Assembly: GCF_000797445.1 (NCBI RefSeq)
Contig: NZ_JSWF01000016.1
Location: forward strand, 112,921-176,920
Direction: 5' to 3'
Length of the DNA: 64,000 nt
Source: Lacinutrix jangbogonensis
GTDB lineage: Bacteria; Bacteroidota; Bacteroidia; Flavobacteriales; Flavobacteriaceae
Shown: piece after piece, positions 1 through 9,752 of the stretch
Position numbering within the stretch: position 1 is the stretch's first letter
Layout of the letters: each line of letters begins with the position of its first letter
The notes under the pieces: generated by a model
Told to the model about the DNA's origin: nothing
The model's database searches: none
What the model saw: only the letters and a program-made list of their open reading frames with translations
Translations under genes and position numbers: made by a program

Positions 1-1
1 A

Positions 2-661
2 GTTACAGTAACGGGTCAAAAAGGATGGGTGGACGAGTCTACTAAAACTCAAGCAATAGATTTAATGGTAAAACCTAAAATTTGGTTTAGTCCAAGCGCG
101 AAAGAATCTGCTTATGGTAAATTATTATGGTCTATTTTCGAATTAAATCATCTTGGGTTTAATTTTCCTTCCGAAAAACATAAAGCAATACAATTAAATA
201 CTTTTCGTACAGATAAAGAGAAAACACGTACAATTTCTTTAAGAGATGGCTTGTTTTTAGGTGGTAATATACCAGCGTTTACAGACCATTCCACCGAAGC
301 ATGGAATCATGCAAATCTTGAAGTGGAAATAGGAGATATTGATGCAAGTCAACATGATTTAGTAACAGAATTTAACGAACTCATAATGAAAGCATTTAAT
401 GCAGGTTCCGGTAATATGTTACAAAAAGGAAATATATTGGCTTGGAATGTTTGGTTTGATGCGCCTACCAAAGCAAATACGAAAGAATGGACAAATCATG
501 CTGTAGTTTGGCGAAAATCTATCGATGTAGACCATTGTAGTCCAGATGGCAATGGAAGTATAGCTAGATTTGCTAACGGTAAACCTTTTAGCGCAACAAA
601 AGAATTGGAAGAAGAAATTCTTGCAGATATTATAAAGTTTATTAAAAAACATCTTCCTTAA
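2..661 (+). CDS. Unrecognised protein, 5' end cut off by window edge
   Basis: The reading frame is open from base 2 to the TAA at 659-661, giving about 219 visible residues. A GTG at 29 could be taken as a start, but the frame continues upstream without a stop, so the gene most likely begins outside the window. The visible part has no signal peptide or membrane segment and ends in a charged, probably helical tail (KELEEEILADIIKFIKK). I do not recognise the family. The composition (mixed charged and aromatic residues, several Trp) suggests a soluble globular protein. It converges on the CIA30 gene, 38 bp away. No function is assigned. Confidence 0.7.
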   Translation, partial: VTVTGQKGWVDESTKTQAIDLMVKPKIWFSPSAKESAYGKLLWSIFELNHLGFNFPSEKHKAIQLNTFRTDKEKTRTISLRDGLFLGGNIPAFTDHSTEAWNHANLEVEIGDIDASQHDLVTEFNELIMKAFNAGSGNMLQKGNILAWNVWFDAPTKANTKEWTNHAVVWRKSIDVDHCSPDGNGSIARFANGKPFSATKELEEEILADIIKFIKKHLP

Positions 662-699
662 TAGTAGTGTTAAGCTATTTTGTGTAGGAGAAACTGCTT

Positions 700-1233
700 T
701 TATTTAAGTGTAATTGAATCAATCAGCAACTCAAAGCTTTCAGCCTTTTTATTTCCTATTAAAAAGGCTAATTCTTCTATGTTATTTTTATTAAAGTTTG
801 GATAGTTAAGTGTACGTCCTCTAAAAGCAGGATACATATCTTTTAAATTAATAGTAATGGTTTCCCATGTACCAGAAGTAGTAAATGCTGTAATATAAGA
901 GTAACGCTCGTATTTATTGTGTTTTATTCTAAATTGGTACGCTTTTCCATCTCCTTTTAATTTAATAGAAACTTTGGTATGATTAGAAACATCTATAGCG
1001 TCCATATCATAACGCAAAGAAGAAAATCCACCATTATTTTCTATAGAGACTTTACCACTAAATTTACCATGTCCATCTTTGTTTAAAGCAAAGTTTCCGC
1101 TAGAACGTCCGCCCATAACAACATCATCAACAATTCGCCAATTAGAAATGTTAGCCTCTTTAGTAAAATCGAAAATAGTTGTTGAGCTTATCATAGTTGC
1201 AGTAAATAATAAAATGAAGGCTATAGGTTTCAT
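700..1233 (-). CDS. CIA30-domain (NADH:ubiquinone oxidoreductase intermediate-associated 30) protein
   Basis: 177 residues. After a short hydrophobic N-terminus (MKPIAFILLFTATMISS), the protein contains the hallmark W-R-I-V-D-D-V-V-M-G-G-R-S block near residue 32, then G-F-S-S-L-R-Y-D and the beta-rich pattern of the CIA30 (PF08547) jelly-roll fold. In eukaryotes the domain is in a complex I assembly factor. In bacteria it occurs in stand-alone proteins of unknown role that probably bind a carbohydrate or protein. The hydrophobic start suggests export, though no clear cleavage site is seen. It is a single gene with 207 bp before the next one. Family membership is secure; function is not. Confidence 0.85.
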   Translation of the reverse strand: MKPIAFILLFTATMISSTTIFDFTKEANISNWRIVDDVVMGGRSSGNFALNKDGHGKFSGKVSIENNGGFSSLRYDMDAIDVSNHTKVSIKLKGDGKAYQFRIKHNKYERYSYITAFTTSGTWETITINLKDMYPAFRGRTLNYPNFNKNNIEELAFLIGNKKAESFELLIDSITLK

Positions 1234-1440
1234 AGTATTTTTTTAGCAAATTTACAGATTAATCTATGGCTTTTCTGTCAATAAAAAGTTAAAAGTGGCT
1301 TGTTACTCTTGAGAAAGCATGAAATCTAAATTATGTATCGCTTTTAAATGGATTAGTATTCTACTAAAGTAAATTTAGCTTAAATATTGAGAATGCCAGT
1401 TAGTTTGTAATTACTAGGTTTGTTGTGATTTCTAATACTA

Positions 1441-2934
1441 TTAATTAAAATCTAAAATTACTGTAGCACCATGTCTACCTTGGTGAAATATAGTTACAGG
1501 TGTTGGGTGAGGAGATGGTTGTCCTGCAAAACCTGGAAACATTAGGTGGTTAACAGTCAACGGGAAAGTTAGAGTGTCCGAAGCGCTATTAACCGACATG
1601 AAATTTTGATTGTATTGGTAAATACTTATGTTGTGTGCCGATACTCTTAATCCTGGGACTAAATTATTCCCAGACAAAACCATAGTATCTCCATAATTGT
1701 AACTAGTTTGATTTGTACTTGATATTATTGGTACATTTTCTGCTAGAATATCTATTGTATAAGGTGTTATTGCTTTAATTACATTATTAACTTTGTAAAC
1801 AATTTTGTAATCTGTTGCAGATGTAATATTTATTGGAAAATCTATTTTAAATCTTGTTGATATGTTGCTATTAGAACCGTTTGATGTGTAATTAGTATAA
1901 GATAATTCATAACTATTTGCAGAATTCTCTATAAATATTTTAGCATTAGGAATTGTGAGATCTATATTTTGTGTCCTTACAAAAGGATTTGCATTTTGGT
2001 AATATAGGCTGGCTGAATTACTTGTTATTGGAGAAGTGTTTAGTGTTAAAAATAGAAATTTCTTGGTTATAACGGTATAAATATTAGAAGATCCATTGGC
2101 GGCTGTTACTGTATATGGCACACCAATGTTGAAGTTTTGTGGTACGTTTGTATCTGGGTTAACTGTTGCGTTTTCAGAAATAGTAAGTGTAGGCACGGCT
2201 CCTGAAAAATCTAAAATGTAAGATTCTAAAGCTATAGTTAGGTTCGTGTCGTCTATTACACCAATAAAAGTTTCGCCATCCAAAGTAACTTCAAAACTCA
2301 ATATTCTTTTCTCATTAGAGAGTGGAGTATTGTTAATAATAACACTGTAAGTTCGTTGTTCTCCATTTTCGGCAGTAACAGTATAAGAAATAGGAAGAGA
2401 GAAGTCTTGTGCTACATTTAAACTAGGGTTAATTGTCGCTCCTTGAGAAATTGAGATATTTGGAATAAGTGTGTTGTCTATTTCTATGCCCATTGTTTCT
2501 ATTGAAACAGTATTATTAGTATGGTCAATCACGCCTATATATTCAGTTCCGTTAGGGCTTATATTGAATGATAAAATTTTACTATCACTTCTAATTGTTG
2601 TTACGGTATAAATAGCTTCGTCTCCATTTTCTGCTTTAACAGTAAACGCTACAGGAATACTAAAATTAAAGGAAACAGAAGCTGAAGGTGTTATTATAGC
2701 CTTGTTTGAGATCGTAATTTCTGGAGAAATTAGATTAGAAATATCCAAATCATTTACAACAACAGTAATGGCTTTTGAGTCTTGATTAATAATTCCATTA
2801 AAAACATCACCATTATTCTCTATTTTGAAGGATAAGATTTTGTTTTCACTGCTCAATACAATGGTCTCATCGTCTTTAGAACAATTTAAAATTAGGCAAA
2901 GGCTTGCTAACAGGACTAAAAACTTAAATTTCAT
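1441..2934 (-). CDS. Surface lipoprotein with three about 85-residue beta repeats and a C-terminal IPT-like region
   Basis: 497 residues. The N-terminus is a lipoprotein signal (MKFKFLVLLASLCLILNCSKDDE; acylated Cys at 18). Three repeats follow at about 30-115, 116-205 and 210-292. Each has ILSF at its start, then G-x-I-D/N, P-x-I/L-x-I-S, a V/A-x-A-x-N-G stretch and Y-x-V at its end, as in DUF5018-like modules of Bacteroidota lipoproteins. The last about 200 residues are different: Asn/Ser-rich, with a G-D-x-M-V-L-S-G-N-N-L-V-P-G segment typical of IPT/TIG folds. It is probably an outer-membrane or surface protein of unknown ligand. It is transcribed alone, or behind nothing on its strand. 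Confidence 0.75.
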   Translation of the reverse strand: MKFKFLVLLASLCLILNCSKDDETIVLSSENKILSFKIENNGDVFNGIINQDSKAITVVVNDLDISNLISPEITISNKAIITPSASVSFNFSIPVAFTVKAENGDEAIYTVTTIRSDSKILSFNISPNGTEYIGVIDHTNNTVSIETMGIEIDNTLIPNISISQGATINPSLNVAQDFSLPISYTVTAENGEQRTYSVIINNTPLSNEKRILSFEVTLDGETFIGVIDDTNLTIALESYILDFSGAVPTLTISENATVNPDTNVPQNFNIGVPYTVTAANGSSNIYTVITKKFLFLTLNTSPITSNSASLYYQNANPFVRTQNIDLTIPNAKIFIENSANSYELSYTNYTSNGSNSNISTRFKIDFPINITSATDYKIVYKVNNVIKAITPYTIDILAENVPIISSTNQTSYNYGDTMVLSGNNLVPGLRVSAHNISIYQYNQNFMSVNSASDTLTFPLTVNHLMFPGFAGQPSPHPTPVTIFHQGRHGATVILDFN

Positions 2935-3019
2935 ACTTTTTATATTTTTTATATTTTTTTTTCAAAAAGGGAAGCTACGCCTAATTACAGAATTATACAA
3001 GTCACTGGAGAGGTGTTTT

Positions 3020-3607
3020 CTAGCCATGAATAGTTTCACTCTTGCCATAACTCTTTATCAATTCTCCTTCGAAAGCAACAAGGTCTTGCCAGCGTTTGTC
3101 TACATCAATATCTTTTCCATATTGTCTAGCAAAAGTTATAAAAGTGGTGTAATGTCCGGCTTCGCTAATCATTAAATCGTGATAAAACTTTGATAATTCT
3201 TCATCGTTAATACGTTCAGAAAGTAATTTAAAACGTTCACAACTTCGCGCTTCTATCATAGCAGAAAACAATAAACGATCTACAAAGCTTTGCTGTCTGC
3301 TGCCACCTTTATTCATGAATTTATACAACTGATTGACATAATGATCTTTGCGCTCGCGACCTAGAGTATAGCCTCGTTTTTTAATAATGTCATGCACCAT
3401 TTCAAAATGCTCCAATTCTTCTTTAGCAAGTTTTAAAAGTTCTGTTACCAATTCTGGATGTTCGCTATTGTGCGTAATAATGGTAATAGCGTTAGTTGCT
3501 GCTTTTTGTTCGCACCAAGCATGGTCTGTTAATATTTCTTCAATATTACTTTCTACAATAGTTACCCAACGCGGATCGGTTTCAAGTTTTAAGTGAAGCA
3601 TGCTCAT
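3020..3607 (-). CDS. miaE: tRNA-(ms2io6A)-hydroxylase MiaE
   Basis: 195 residues, the normal length for bacterial MiaE. It hydroxylates the isopentenyl group of 2-methylthio-N6-isopentenyladenosine at tRNA position 37, using a ferritin-like di-iron centre and O2. The iron ligands can be placed by family pattern: the Glu of the first helix (AWCEQKA), the Glu-x-x-His pair of EELEHFEMVH, the Glu of MIEARSCERF, and the Glu-x-x-His pair of SEAGHYTTF. The start MSMLHLKL fits the family. On the minus strand, TATCTTTAC (3625-3633) lies about 20 bp before the start and resembles the Bacteroidota -7 box; no clear -33 TTG was found. Gene identity is firm. Confidence 0.93.
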   Translation of the reverse strand: MSMLHLKLETDPRWVTIVESNIEEILTDHAWCEQKAATNAITIITHNSEHPELVTELLKLAKEELEHFEMVHDIIKKRGYTLGRERKDHYVNQLYKFMNKGGSRQQSFVDRLLFSAMIEARSCERFKLLSERINDEELSKFYHDLMISEAGHYTTFITFARQYGKDIDVDKRWQDLVAFEGELIKSYGKSETIHG

Positions 3608-3770
3608 AGTTTACTGTTTTTTTTGTAAAGATAATTATTATAGATATAATTTATGCTTGTCACTTCTAGTGAAATTTTTATTTTAGAATTTTGTATCAAT
3701 AAGCAATAGAAATATTTAAGGTTCTCGATACCGTTTTCCTTCGTCGAATTATTCGAGTTGAGAAAATCTA

Positions 3771-4844
3771 CTAATTGTGATAAATAGCTTTTAGCTTCTC
3801 AAAAACGAATTGCGCACTAGTAATTGCGCCTTCCATTTTACCCGGAAATACAGGGCTTGTTTCTGCTCCAGCAATAAATAGTTTGTTGTCTAAATATGTA
3901 TTTTGAAATAAGGGATGACCATTATTGGATTGTGGTATTATAAAACGGTCACTAGTACTGGTAGTGTATTTTTCGTTTGCCCATACACATTCTTCATAGC
4001 TTTCAAAAGTTAAAGCTTGATCTCCATAATAACTTTGTAATTGCTTTAAAGCTAGTTTTTTTCGTTCTTCTTTTTTGTTTTTTGAAAACGCTGAGCTCAT
4101 AAAACCGCTTAATGCGTATAGGTTGCTGTTAGCATTAGAATGGTCGTAGAATTCTTGAATAACACCAACGCTACTATAAATTGTGCCACTAGTGTCTTTT
4201 GATTTCCAAAAAGGCGTTTTATAAGTAAAGCCAATCCTAATAGAATTATGCATCCAAGTATGGGTTTTTAATAAAAGCTCTTGAAAGTCTTGTGGTAAAG
4301 CAGGTTCTATAGCTATTTTTTTTGAAAATAATAATGGTGGAAGCGTAGATACAATATGCTTGCAATAGTATGTTGTGTCGTTACTGCTTGCTTCTAAGTC
4401 ATCAGCGAGCAATTTTATAGTGAGAATCTTTTGGTTGCATGTAATCGTGTTTTCTGAAAGTCTCTCTGATAGACTTTTAATAATAGAATACGTGCCATTT
4501 GTAACGCGATAGCTTACTAAGTTGTTTTCAGGTAGTTCCACCAGCTGAACAGCTTGTGTTTTGTTAGGGTGGTAAATAGCCGTGTTGCCATAATGTTGCT
4601 TAAAAACAGAGATCCCAAGTTCTTTTAACAATGCTAAAGCATTAAATTGTTGGTCTATTAACCAAGTAGCGCCTAATTCTATTGGGGCTTGATTGGTATT
4701 GTGTTTTGTATTAATCCTACCGCCAATAGTACTGTTGGCCTCGAGAACTTTAACTTTGATATTTATGCTTTTAAGTAAGTAGGCGAGTGTTAAACCAGTT
4801 AAGCCACCACCAATAATAAGTACATCAGTTTTTATTGTTTTCAT
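3771..4844 (-). CDS. FAD-dependent flavin monoamine oxidase family protein
   Basis: 357 residues. The N-terminus has a Rossmann dinucleotide-binding fingerprint (V-L-I-I-G-G-G-L-T-G-L-T-L-A, with the acidic strand end VKVLEA about 25 residues on) followed by the GGR motif (STIGGRINT). The C-terminus has the second FAD contact (LFIAGAETSPVFPGKMEGAITSA). This is the amino-oxidase/protoporphyrinogen-oxidase fold. It is short for the family, so the substrate domain is compact and the substrate unknown (an amine or a polyene). It starts 3 bp after recG on the same strand, so the two are probably co-transcribed, though no functional link is known. Soluble, with no signal peptide. Confidence 0.85.
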   Translation of the reverse strand: MKTIKTDVLIIGGGLTGLTLAYLLKSINIKVKVLEANSTIGGRINTKHNTNQAPIELGATWLIDQQFNALALLKELGISVFKQHYGNTAIYHPNKTQAVQLVELPENNLVSYRVTNGTYSIIKSLSERLSENTITCNQKILTIKLLADDLEASSNDTTYYCKHIVSTLPPLLFSKKIAIEPALPQDFQELLLKTHTWMHNSIRIGFTYKTPFWKSKDTSGTIYSSVGVIQEFYDHSNANSNLYALSGFMSSAFSKNKKEERKKLALKQLQSYYGDQALTFESYEECVWANEKYTTSTSDRFIIPQSNNGHPLFQNTYLDNKLFIAGAETSPVFPGKMEGAITSAQFVFEKLKAIYHN

Positions 4845-4847
4845 AGA

Positions 4848-6950
4848 TTACGAAATGTAGTTCCAAATATTCTTATACTTACTCATTTGTCTATAGGTTT
4901 CCAAAATCACAGCATTTTCCTCGTGACCAAGTGATGGGTCTTTTTCTAAAACCTTTTTAGCCGAAAAACGAGCTTGTTGTAAAATGTCGCTATCTTTTAT
5001 AATATCTGCTATCCTAAGATTTAAAATGCCACTTTGTTGTGTTCCTGTAATATCACCAGGCCCACGAAGTTTTAAATCAACTTCAGCAATTTCGAAACCA
5101 TCATTAGTTCTTACCATGGTTTGAATACGTTTTTTACTGTTTTCAGATTGTTTATGGCTCGTCATTAAAATACAATAACTTTGTTCTGCTCCACGACCAA
5201 CACGACCTCTTAATTGGTGTAATTGCGATAAGCCAAAACGCTCTGCGCTTTCGATAATCATTACCGAAGCATTAGGTACATTTACGCCAACTTCAATTAC
5301 AGTTGTTGCAACCATTATTTGTGTTTGACCTTTTATAAAACGTTGCATTTCGAACTCTTTATCTGCAGGTTTCATTTTGCCATGTACAATAGAAATTTGA
5401 TACTCTGGAGTAGGGAAGTCTCGAGAGATACTTTCATAGCCATCCATTAAATCTTTGTAGTCCATTTGTGCGCTTTCTTGTATCAATGGATAGACAATAT
5501 AAACCTGTCTTTTTTTCTTGATTTCTGAACGCATAAATTGAAAAACTTTTAGTCTATTTGAGTCGTATCTATGGACTGTTTTTATGGCCTTTCTTCCAGG
5601 TGGTAATTCGTCTATAATCGAGATGTCTAAATCACCATAAACAGACATTGCTAAAGTACGTGGAATTGGTGTTGCAGTCATTACTAAAACGTGAGGAGGG
5701 AAGGTGTTTTTTTTCCATAATTTTGAACGTTGTTTTACGCCAAATCTATGTTGCTCGTCTATAATTGCTAAGCCTAAATTTTTAAATATCACCTTATCTT
5801 CAAGTAGAGCGTGCGTACCAATTAGGATGTCTAATTCGCCATTCTCGAGCATTTCATGGATTTCACGACGTTGTGAAGTGTTACTTGAACCTTGAAGCAG
5901 TTTAATGCTGATATTTAGTTCTTTGCATAGTTCTTCTAATCCATTATAATGTTGTACTGACAAAATAGCAGTAGGTGCCATTAAGCATGCTTGGAAACCA
6001 TTGTCAAGTGCTATAAGCATTGACATCAATGCTACAATTGTTTTTCCAGATCCAACATCGCCTTGTAATAAGCGATTCATTTGGGCGTTACTACCCATAT
6101 CTGCTCTAATTTCTTTCAGAACTCTTTTTTGCGCACCAGTTAATTCGAACGGTAAATGGTTTTTGAAAAAGCTATTGAAATGTGCTCCAACGGTTTCAAA
6201 AGGAAATCCTTTTATCTTAGATTTATGGATTAAATTTTTCAGAATTAATTGTAACTGTATGTAAAATAATTCTTCAAATTTTAGTCGAAATTCAGCCTTA
6301 AAAAGTAAGTCGGAATTCTTAGGGAAATGAATGTTAAAAAGAGCTTCAGATTTAGGAATTAATTTAAGGTTTTCCAGGAGGTCTTTAGAGAGTGTTTCTA
6401 CAAATTTCCCACCAGTTTCTATGAAGAGATTTTGCATGATTTTTATCATCATGCGATTGGTGATTCCTCTTGTAGATAACTTCTCTGTAGAAGGATAAAT
6501 AGGTTGTAAAGATGAGCGCAAACTTTGCTCGTGTTCAGACAATAATTCAATATCTGGATGTGCCATATTGTACTTGCCCCCAAAACTATTTACCTTCCCA
6601 AATATAACATAAGACACATTTGTTTTTAGCCCTTCTCTAATCCATTTCTGGCCACGAAACCATACCAATTCCATAGTGCCTGTATCGTCTTGAAAAGTAG
6701 CAACTAAACGTTTTCCTCTTTTCTGAGAAATTTCTTTAAAACTAGTTATTTTTCCAATAACTTGAACTTCTGCAGTGTTTTGATGTAGTGTATTTACTTT
6801 ATAGTATTTCGTGCGATCTAAATAACGATTTGGAAATAGATTGATGAGGTCTTGATAGGTATGAATACCAAGTTCCTTGCGAAGCAAATCTGCACGATTT
6901 GGTCCAACACCTTTAAGATAATCTATTGAAGTTTGAAGATTAGTAGCCAT
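4848..6950 (-). CDS. recG: ATP-dependent DNA helicase RecG
   Basis: 700 residues, full length for RecG, which reverses stalled replication forks and branch-migrates Holliday junctions. Domain order: an N-terminal wedge with a helix-hairpin-helix-like start (YLKGVGPNRADLL) and an OB-fold (residues about 55-160); a superfamily 2 motor with Walker A GDVGSGKT near 285, motif II DEQH, motif III TATPIPRT; then the second RecA lobe with ATTVIEVGVNVP and QLRGRVGRG (motif VI). Nothing is missing. It is first in a probable two-gene operon with the amine oxidase. Upstream 86 bp separate it from the divergent PNGase-like locus. Confidence 0.96.
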   Translation of the reverse strand: MATNLQTSIDYLKGVGPNRADLLRKELGIHTYQDLINLFPNRYLDRTKYYKVNTLHQNTAEVQVIGKITSFKEISQKRGKRLVATFQDDTGTMELVWFRGQKWIREGLKTNVSYVIFGKVNSFGGKYNMAHPDIELLSEHEQSLRSSLQPIYPSTEKLSTRGITNRMMIKIMQNLFIETGGKFVETLSKDLLENLKLIPKSEALFNIHFPKNSDLLFKAEFRLKFEELFYIQLQLILKNLIHKSKIKGFPFETVGAHFNSFFKNHLPFELTGAQKRVLKEIRADMGSNAQMNRLLQGDVGSGKTIVALMSMLIALDNGFQACLMAPTAILSVQHYNGLEELCKELNISIKLLQGSSNTSQRREIHEMLENGELDILIGTHALLEDKVIFKNLGLAIIDEQHRFGVKQRSKLWKKNTFPPHVLVMTATPIPRTLAMSVYGDLDISIIDELPPGRKAIKTVHRYDSNRLKVFQFMRSEIKKKRQVYIVYPLIQESAQMDYKDLMDGYESISRDFPTPEYQISIVHGKMKPADKEFEMQRFIKGQTQIMVATTVIEVGVNVPNASVMIIESAERFGLSQLHQLRGRVGRGAEQSYCILMTSHKQSENSKKRIQTMVRTNDGFEIAEVDLKLRGPGDITGTQQSGILNLRIADIIKDSDILQQARFSAKKVLEKDPSLGHEENAVILETYRQMSKYKNIWNYIS

Positions 6951-7036
6951 TTTTCAAATAAAAAACTAAAATACATGATTTATCAAATTAAAATAGAATT
7001 TTTCTTAAATTCGTGCAGCCTTTAAAATAATTAAAA

Positions 7037-8736
7037 ATGAAAAAACCAAGTTAATTAAAGTTGCTGAGATAGTTACCGTAATTATTGGAATGTTATTTAT
7101 TATTAATTGTAGTAGTAATGACGATTCTCAAACTGTAACGCCATCAGCGCAAATAATATCTACTGGAAGTATTTTAAAATATGGGGATGTCGATGTTTTG
7201 TGTTATTCTGTTTCACAAAGTTTACAAGTTAAAGGCACCAATTTAACAGGAAATATATCGCTTTCTACATCTGCAAATTTTCAATTATCTCTTGATGATG
7301 CTAGTTTTAGTAACGCAGTAACTATTAATGCAGCGTCTGGAAACGCTGGAAACACAATTATTTATGTAAGGTTCTCACCTGCACAGGATGCCATTGGTAA
7401 TACAACAGGTAATTTAACTTTATAAAGTTCTCAGGCTACAGTAATCACATTAGCATTAATAGGTATGGGTGTTAGTATTACTCCAATAATAAATGTATTT
7501 GGTACAATTAATAATTTTGGTGATGTTATGGTTTTGGAAAATGCTGTAGAACAAAACATTAATGTAAATGGAGATAATCTGGTGTCAGATATTACCGTTT
7601 CTGCAAGCACAGATTTTAATGTATCCCTAGATAATGTTACGTATACTTCTTCTTTACAAGTCCCTGCTGCAATAGTAAATGATAATACAACTGTTTATGT
7701 GCGTTTTAGTCCAAGTGTAGTTGGTAATGGAACAGGAACGATAACCATGTCTAATCAAGACACTACGGATGCTGTCATTGATGTAGAAGGTAATGGAATT
7801 CCTGTAATACAAAATTATGTCTCATTTAATAAACAAGCTTTGGGTTTTGGAGGAGGTTTTAATCAATCTGCATCCCAAACATTTAATTTGTCTGCAGATT
7901 TAACTAATATTGTGCAAATTAAAATGTTTGTGCAAATAGATTGTCCTACTTCTGGTTGCGATGATTGGGACCGTTTTGCTAATATTAAAGTAAAAGACCA
8001 AGTAACAGGAAGTTGGTTTGAAATTGGTCGTTATATTACACCATATTGGACAGGAACACAGCAATTAGATAGAGGTTTAGAATTCGACGTTACTGACTTT
8101 AAAGGGTTATTGTCCGGAGCTGTAGAATTAAGAATTTATATTGAGAATTGGACTTCTAAAGCAGATTTAATTTCTGTAGATTTTGATTATATTGAAGGGA
8201 CTCCAGATTATCCGTATTATGCAGTTTCTGAGGTTTTAGGCTATCATGCTAATTCTATAGATGGTGTGCCTTACGGCGTAAGGTATAGTTTAGATTTAGA
8301 CAAACAAATTAGTGTTCCTGGCAATGCAGAAAGTACACATTTAAGAACAGCTATTTCTGGTTGGGGCCACGCAACACCAAATGATGCAGGAGGAAGACCT
8401 TGTGCAGAATGGTGTTACAGAACACACGATATTAAAATAAATGGAAGTAATGCTTTTAGTCATTATCTAGGGCCTTTGGGTTGTGCATCTAATCCTGTAA
8501 ACAATCAAAATCCTGGAAATTGGACTCCGGATAGAGCAGGTTGGTGTCCTGGAATGGCAGTACCAACAAGAATAGATAATTTAACTTCTCCAATGGCTGG
8601 AAGTACTTTTACTTTTGAATATGATTTTGAAGATTGGGTAAATAACGGAGCAAACGGAAGTGCTTATTATGCGACATCAACATATGTAGTTGTAAAAAGT
8701 AATTCGGTAATTACTGCACCGAATGTGATAGATTAA
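7037..8736 (+). pseudogene. PNGase F-like peptide-N-glycosidase lipoprotein gene with frameshift and in-frame stop
   Basis: The 3' two thirds match peptide-N4-(N-acetyl-beta-glucosaminyl)asparagine amidase F, which releases N-glycans from glycoproteins. CDDWDRFAN, YIENW and CAEWCYRT carry the equivalents of catalytic Asp60, Glu118 and Glu206 (codons 7969, 8143 and 8407), and the C-terminal domain aligns to its end. Two Ig-like repeats (about 100 residues) lie upstream. There are two lesions. ATG at 7037 is followed by six A (7040-7045); seven would join it to a lipoprotein signal ending IINCSS. An in-frame TAA at 7423-7425 also splits the repeats, although both sides keep the same frame. Intact pieces are 7090-7425 and 7465-8736. 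It is probably a recent pseudogene, because the active site is still perfect. Confidence 0.85.
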
Positions 8737-8753
8737 TAGTAATAGAGTAAAAC

Positions 8754-8790
8754 AAAAAGACCACTATTTCGTGAAAAAAATGGTCTTTTG
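8754..8790. terminator. Bidirectional rho-independent terminator
   Basis: AAAAGACCA (8755-8763) pairs with TGGTCTTTT (8781-8789) around a 17-nt loop that can pair further through TTT/AAA. It sits between the convergent PNGase-like locus and the universal stress gene, with A/T runs on both sides, so it can serve both strands. Confidence 0.7.
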
Positions 8791-8814
8791 ATTTATATAA
8801 AGTTCTACTATATT

Positions 8815-9576
8815 TTATTGTTCTCCTTTAAGCACTAAAAGTGGTTTTCTGCTTTCAAAATCAGATTTACTTACACCATTATCGTGTAAAGTTTCGCTCC
8901 ATAGTTTCTGAAAGAAACCACGTTTACGTCTAAAAACGCATATAAGATCTGGTTCTACAACGTGAATGTATTCTAATAAGCCTTGGAATAATGTTGCGTT
9001 TTCAGTAGAATAATATTTTGAAGTTAAAATAGCTAAATCTTTATCGAACATTAAGTCTTCAGGTAAATATTCTGGTGTTTTAACTTGTAAAAGCGTCATC
9101 TGAGCTTTAAGTTGTAAAAGTATAGTTTCAATTGGTTTTGTAGCATCTTCAGCTTTTATTATACCAGATTTTATAGCTGTTAAAACAGTAGCTATTGCTT
9201 CAAATTTATAATCTTCCGGAATTAATAAAACGGGCATATCTGTTTTTCTCACAATACTACCAGATAAATCGTCTAAATATAGTTTCTCGTTAGTTTTTGG
9301 AGTCCTTGCAGAAGCTACAATTAAATCCACGTTAAAATCTACACAGAATTCTTTAATGTATTCCAAAGTTTCTCCTTCGAAAAAGCGAAAATTAATATCA
9401 ACACCTTGATTTTTAGCATGAGCGATAATTTCTTCTAAATGATCTTGCTCATCAATTTCTGTTAATTGAATACCATATATCATTTCTGCTCCAACCGCTT
9501 TTGCAAAGTCGATAGCATAAATAAGTGTTGCTTTTTTCTCTTTAAGTGAGCTAATAGGTACTAAAAAGGTCTTCAT
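8815..9576 (-). CDS. Universal stress protein (UspA family), double-length
   Basis: 253 residues. The N-terminal half is a complete UspA domain: FLVPISSLKEKKATLIYAI at the start, A-S-A-R-T near residue 90, and the nucleotide-contact segment L-S-G-S-I-V-R-K-T-D-M-P-V-L-L-I-P ending near residue 120. The C-terminal half (about 130-253) looks like a second, more degenerate Usp fold without the G-S-x-V motif. Flavobacterial genomes commonly carry such tandem Usp proteins. Cytoplasmic, with a stress-related role by family. Single gene, ending at the shared terminator at 8754-8790. Confidence 0.85.
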   Translation of the reverse strand: MKTFLVPISSLKEKKATLIYAIDFAKAVGAEMIYGIQLTEIDEQDHLEEIIAHAKNQGVDINFRFFEGETLEYIKEFCVDFNVDLIVASARTPKTNEKLYLDDLSGSIVRKTDMPVLLIPEDYKFEAIATVLTAIKSGIIKAEDATKPIETILLQLKAQMTLLQVKTPEYLPEDLMFDKDLAILTSKYYSTENATLFQGLLEYIHVVEPDLICVFRRKRGFFQKLWSETLHDNGVSKSDFESRKPLLVLKGEQ

Positions 9577-9752
9577 TATTATTTAATATTTTCAAATTTT
9601 GTGCAAAAGTAGTTTATTTAGAGGAATTCATCACATTCTTGCTAATATTTCGTTTTAGGGTAGTTATTTATTGTACACTGAATTGCTGCGTATTCGAACT
9701 CATAGAATTATAAAAAATTGTATTTTGGTCTGATACTTGATTTAATCCTTAT

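Noticed and set aside
3725..3755. Hairpin-like CGATACC...CGAATTATTCG sequence as a terminator
   Set aside because: Symmetry is weak and there is no T tract. It is more like an interspersed-repeat fragment, and that too is unproven.
8100..9000. PNGase-like second half as an intact independent gene
   Set aside because: Its only export signal lies upstream of the in-frame stop. The repeats on both sides are in the same frame and belong to one protein, so a single broken gene explains the data better.
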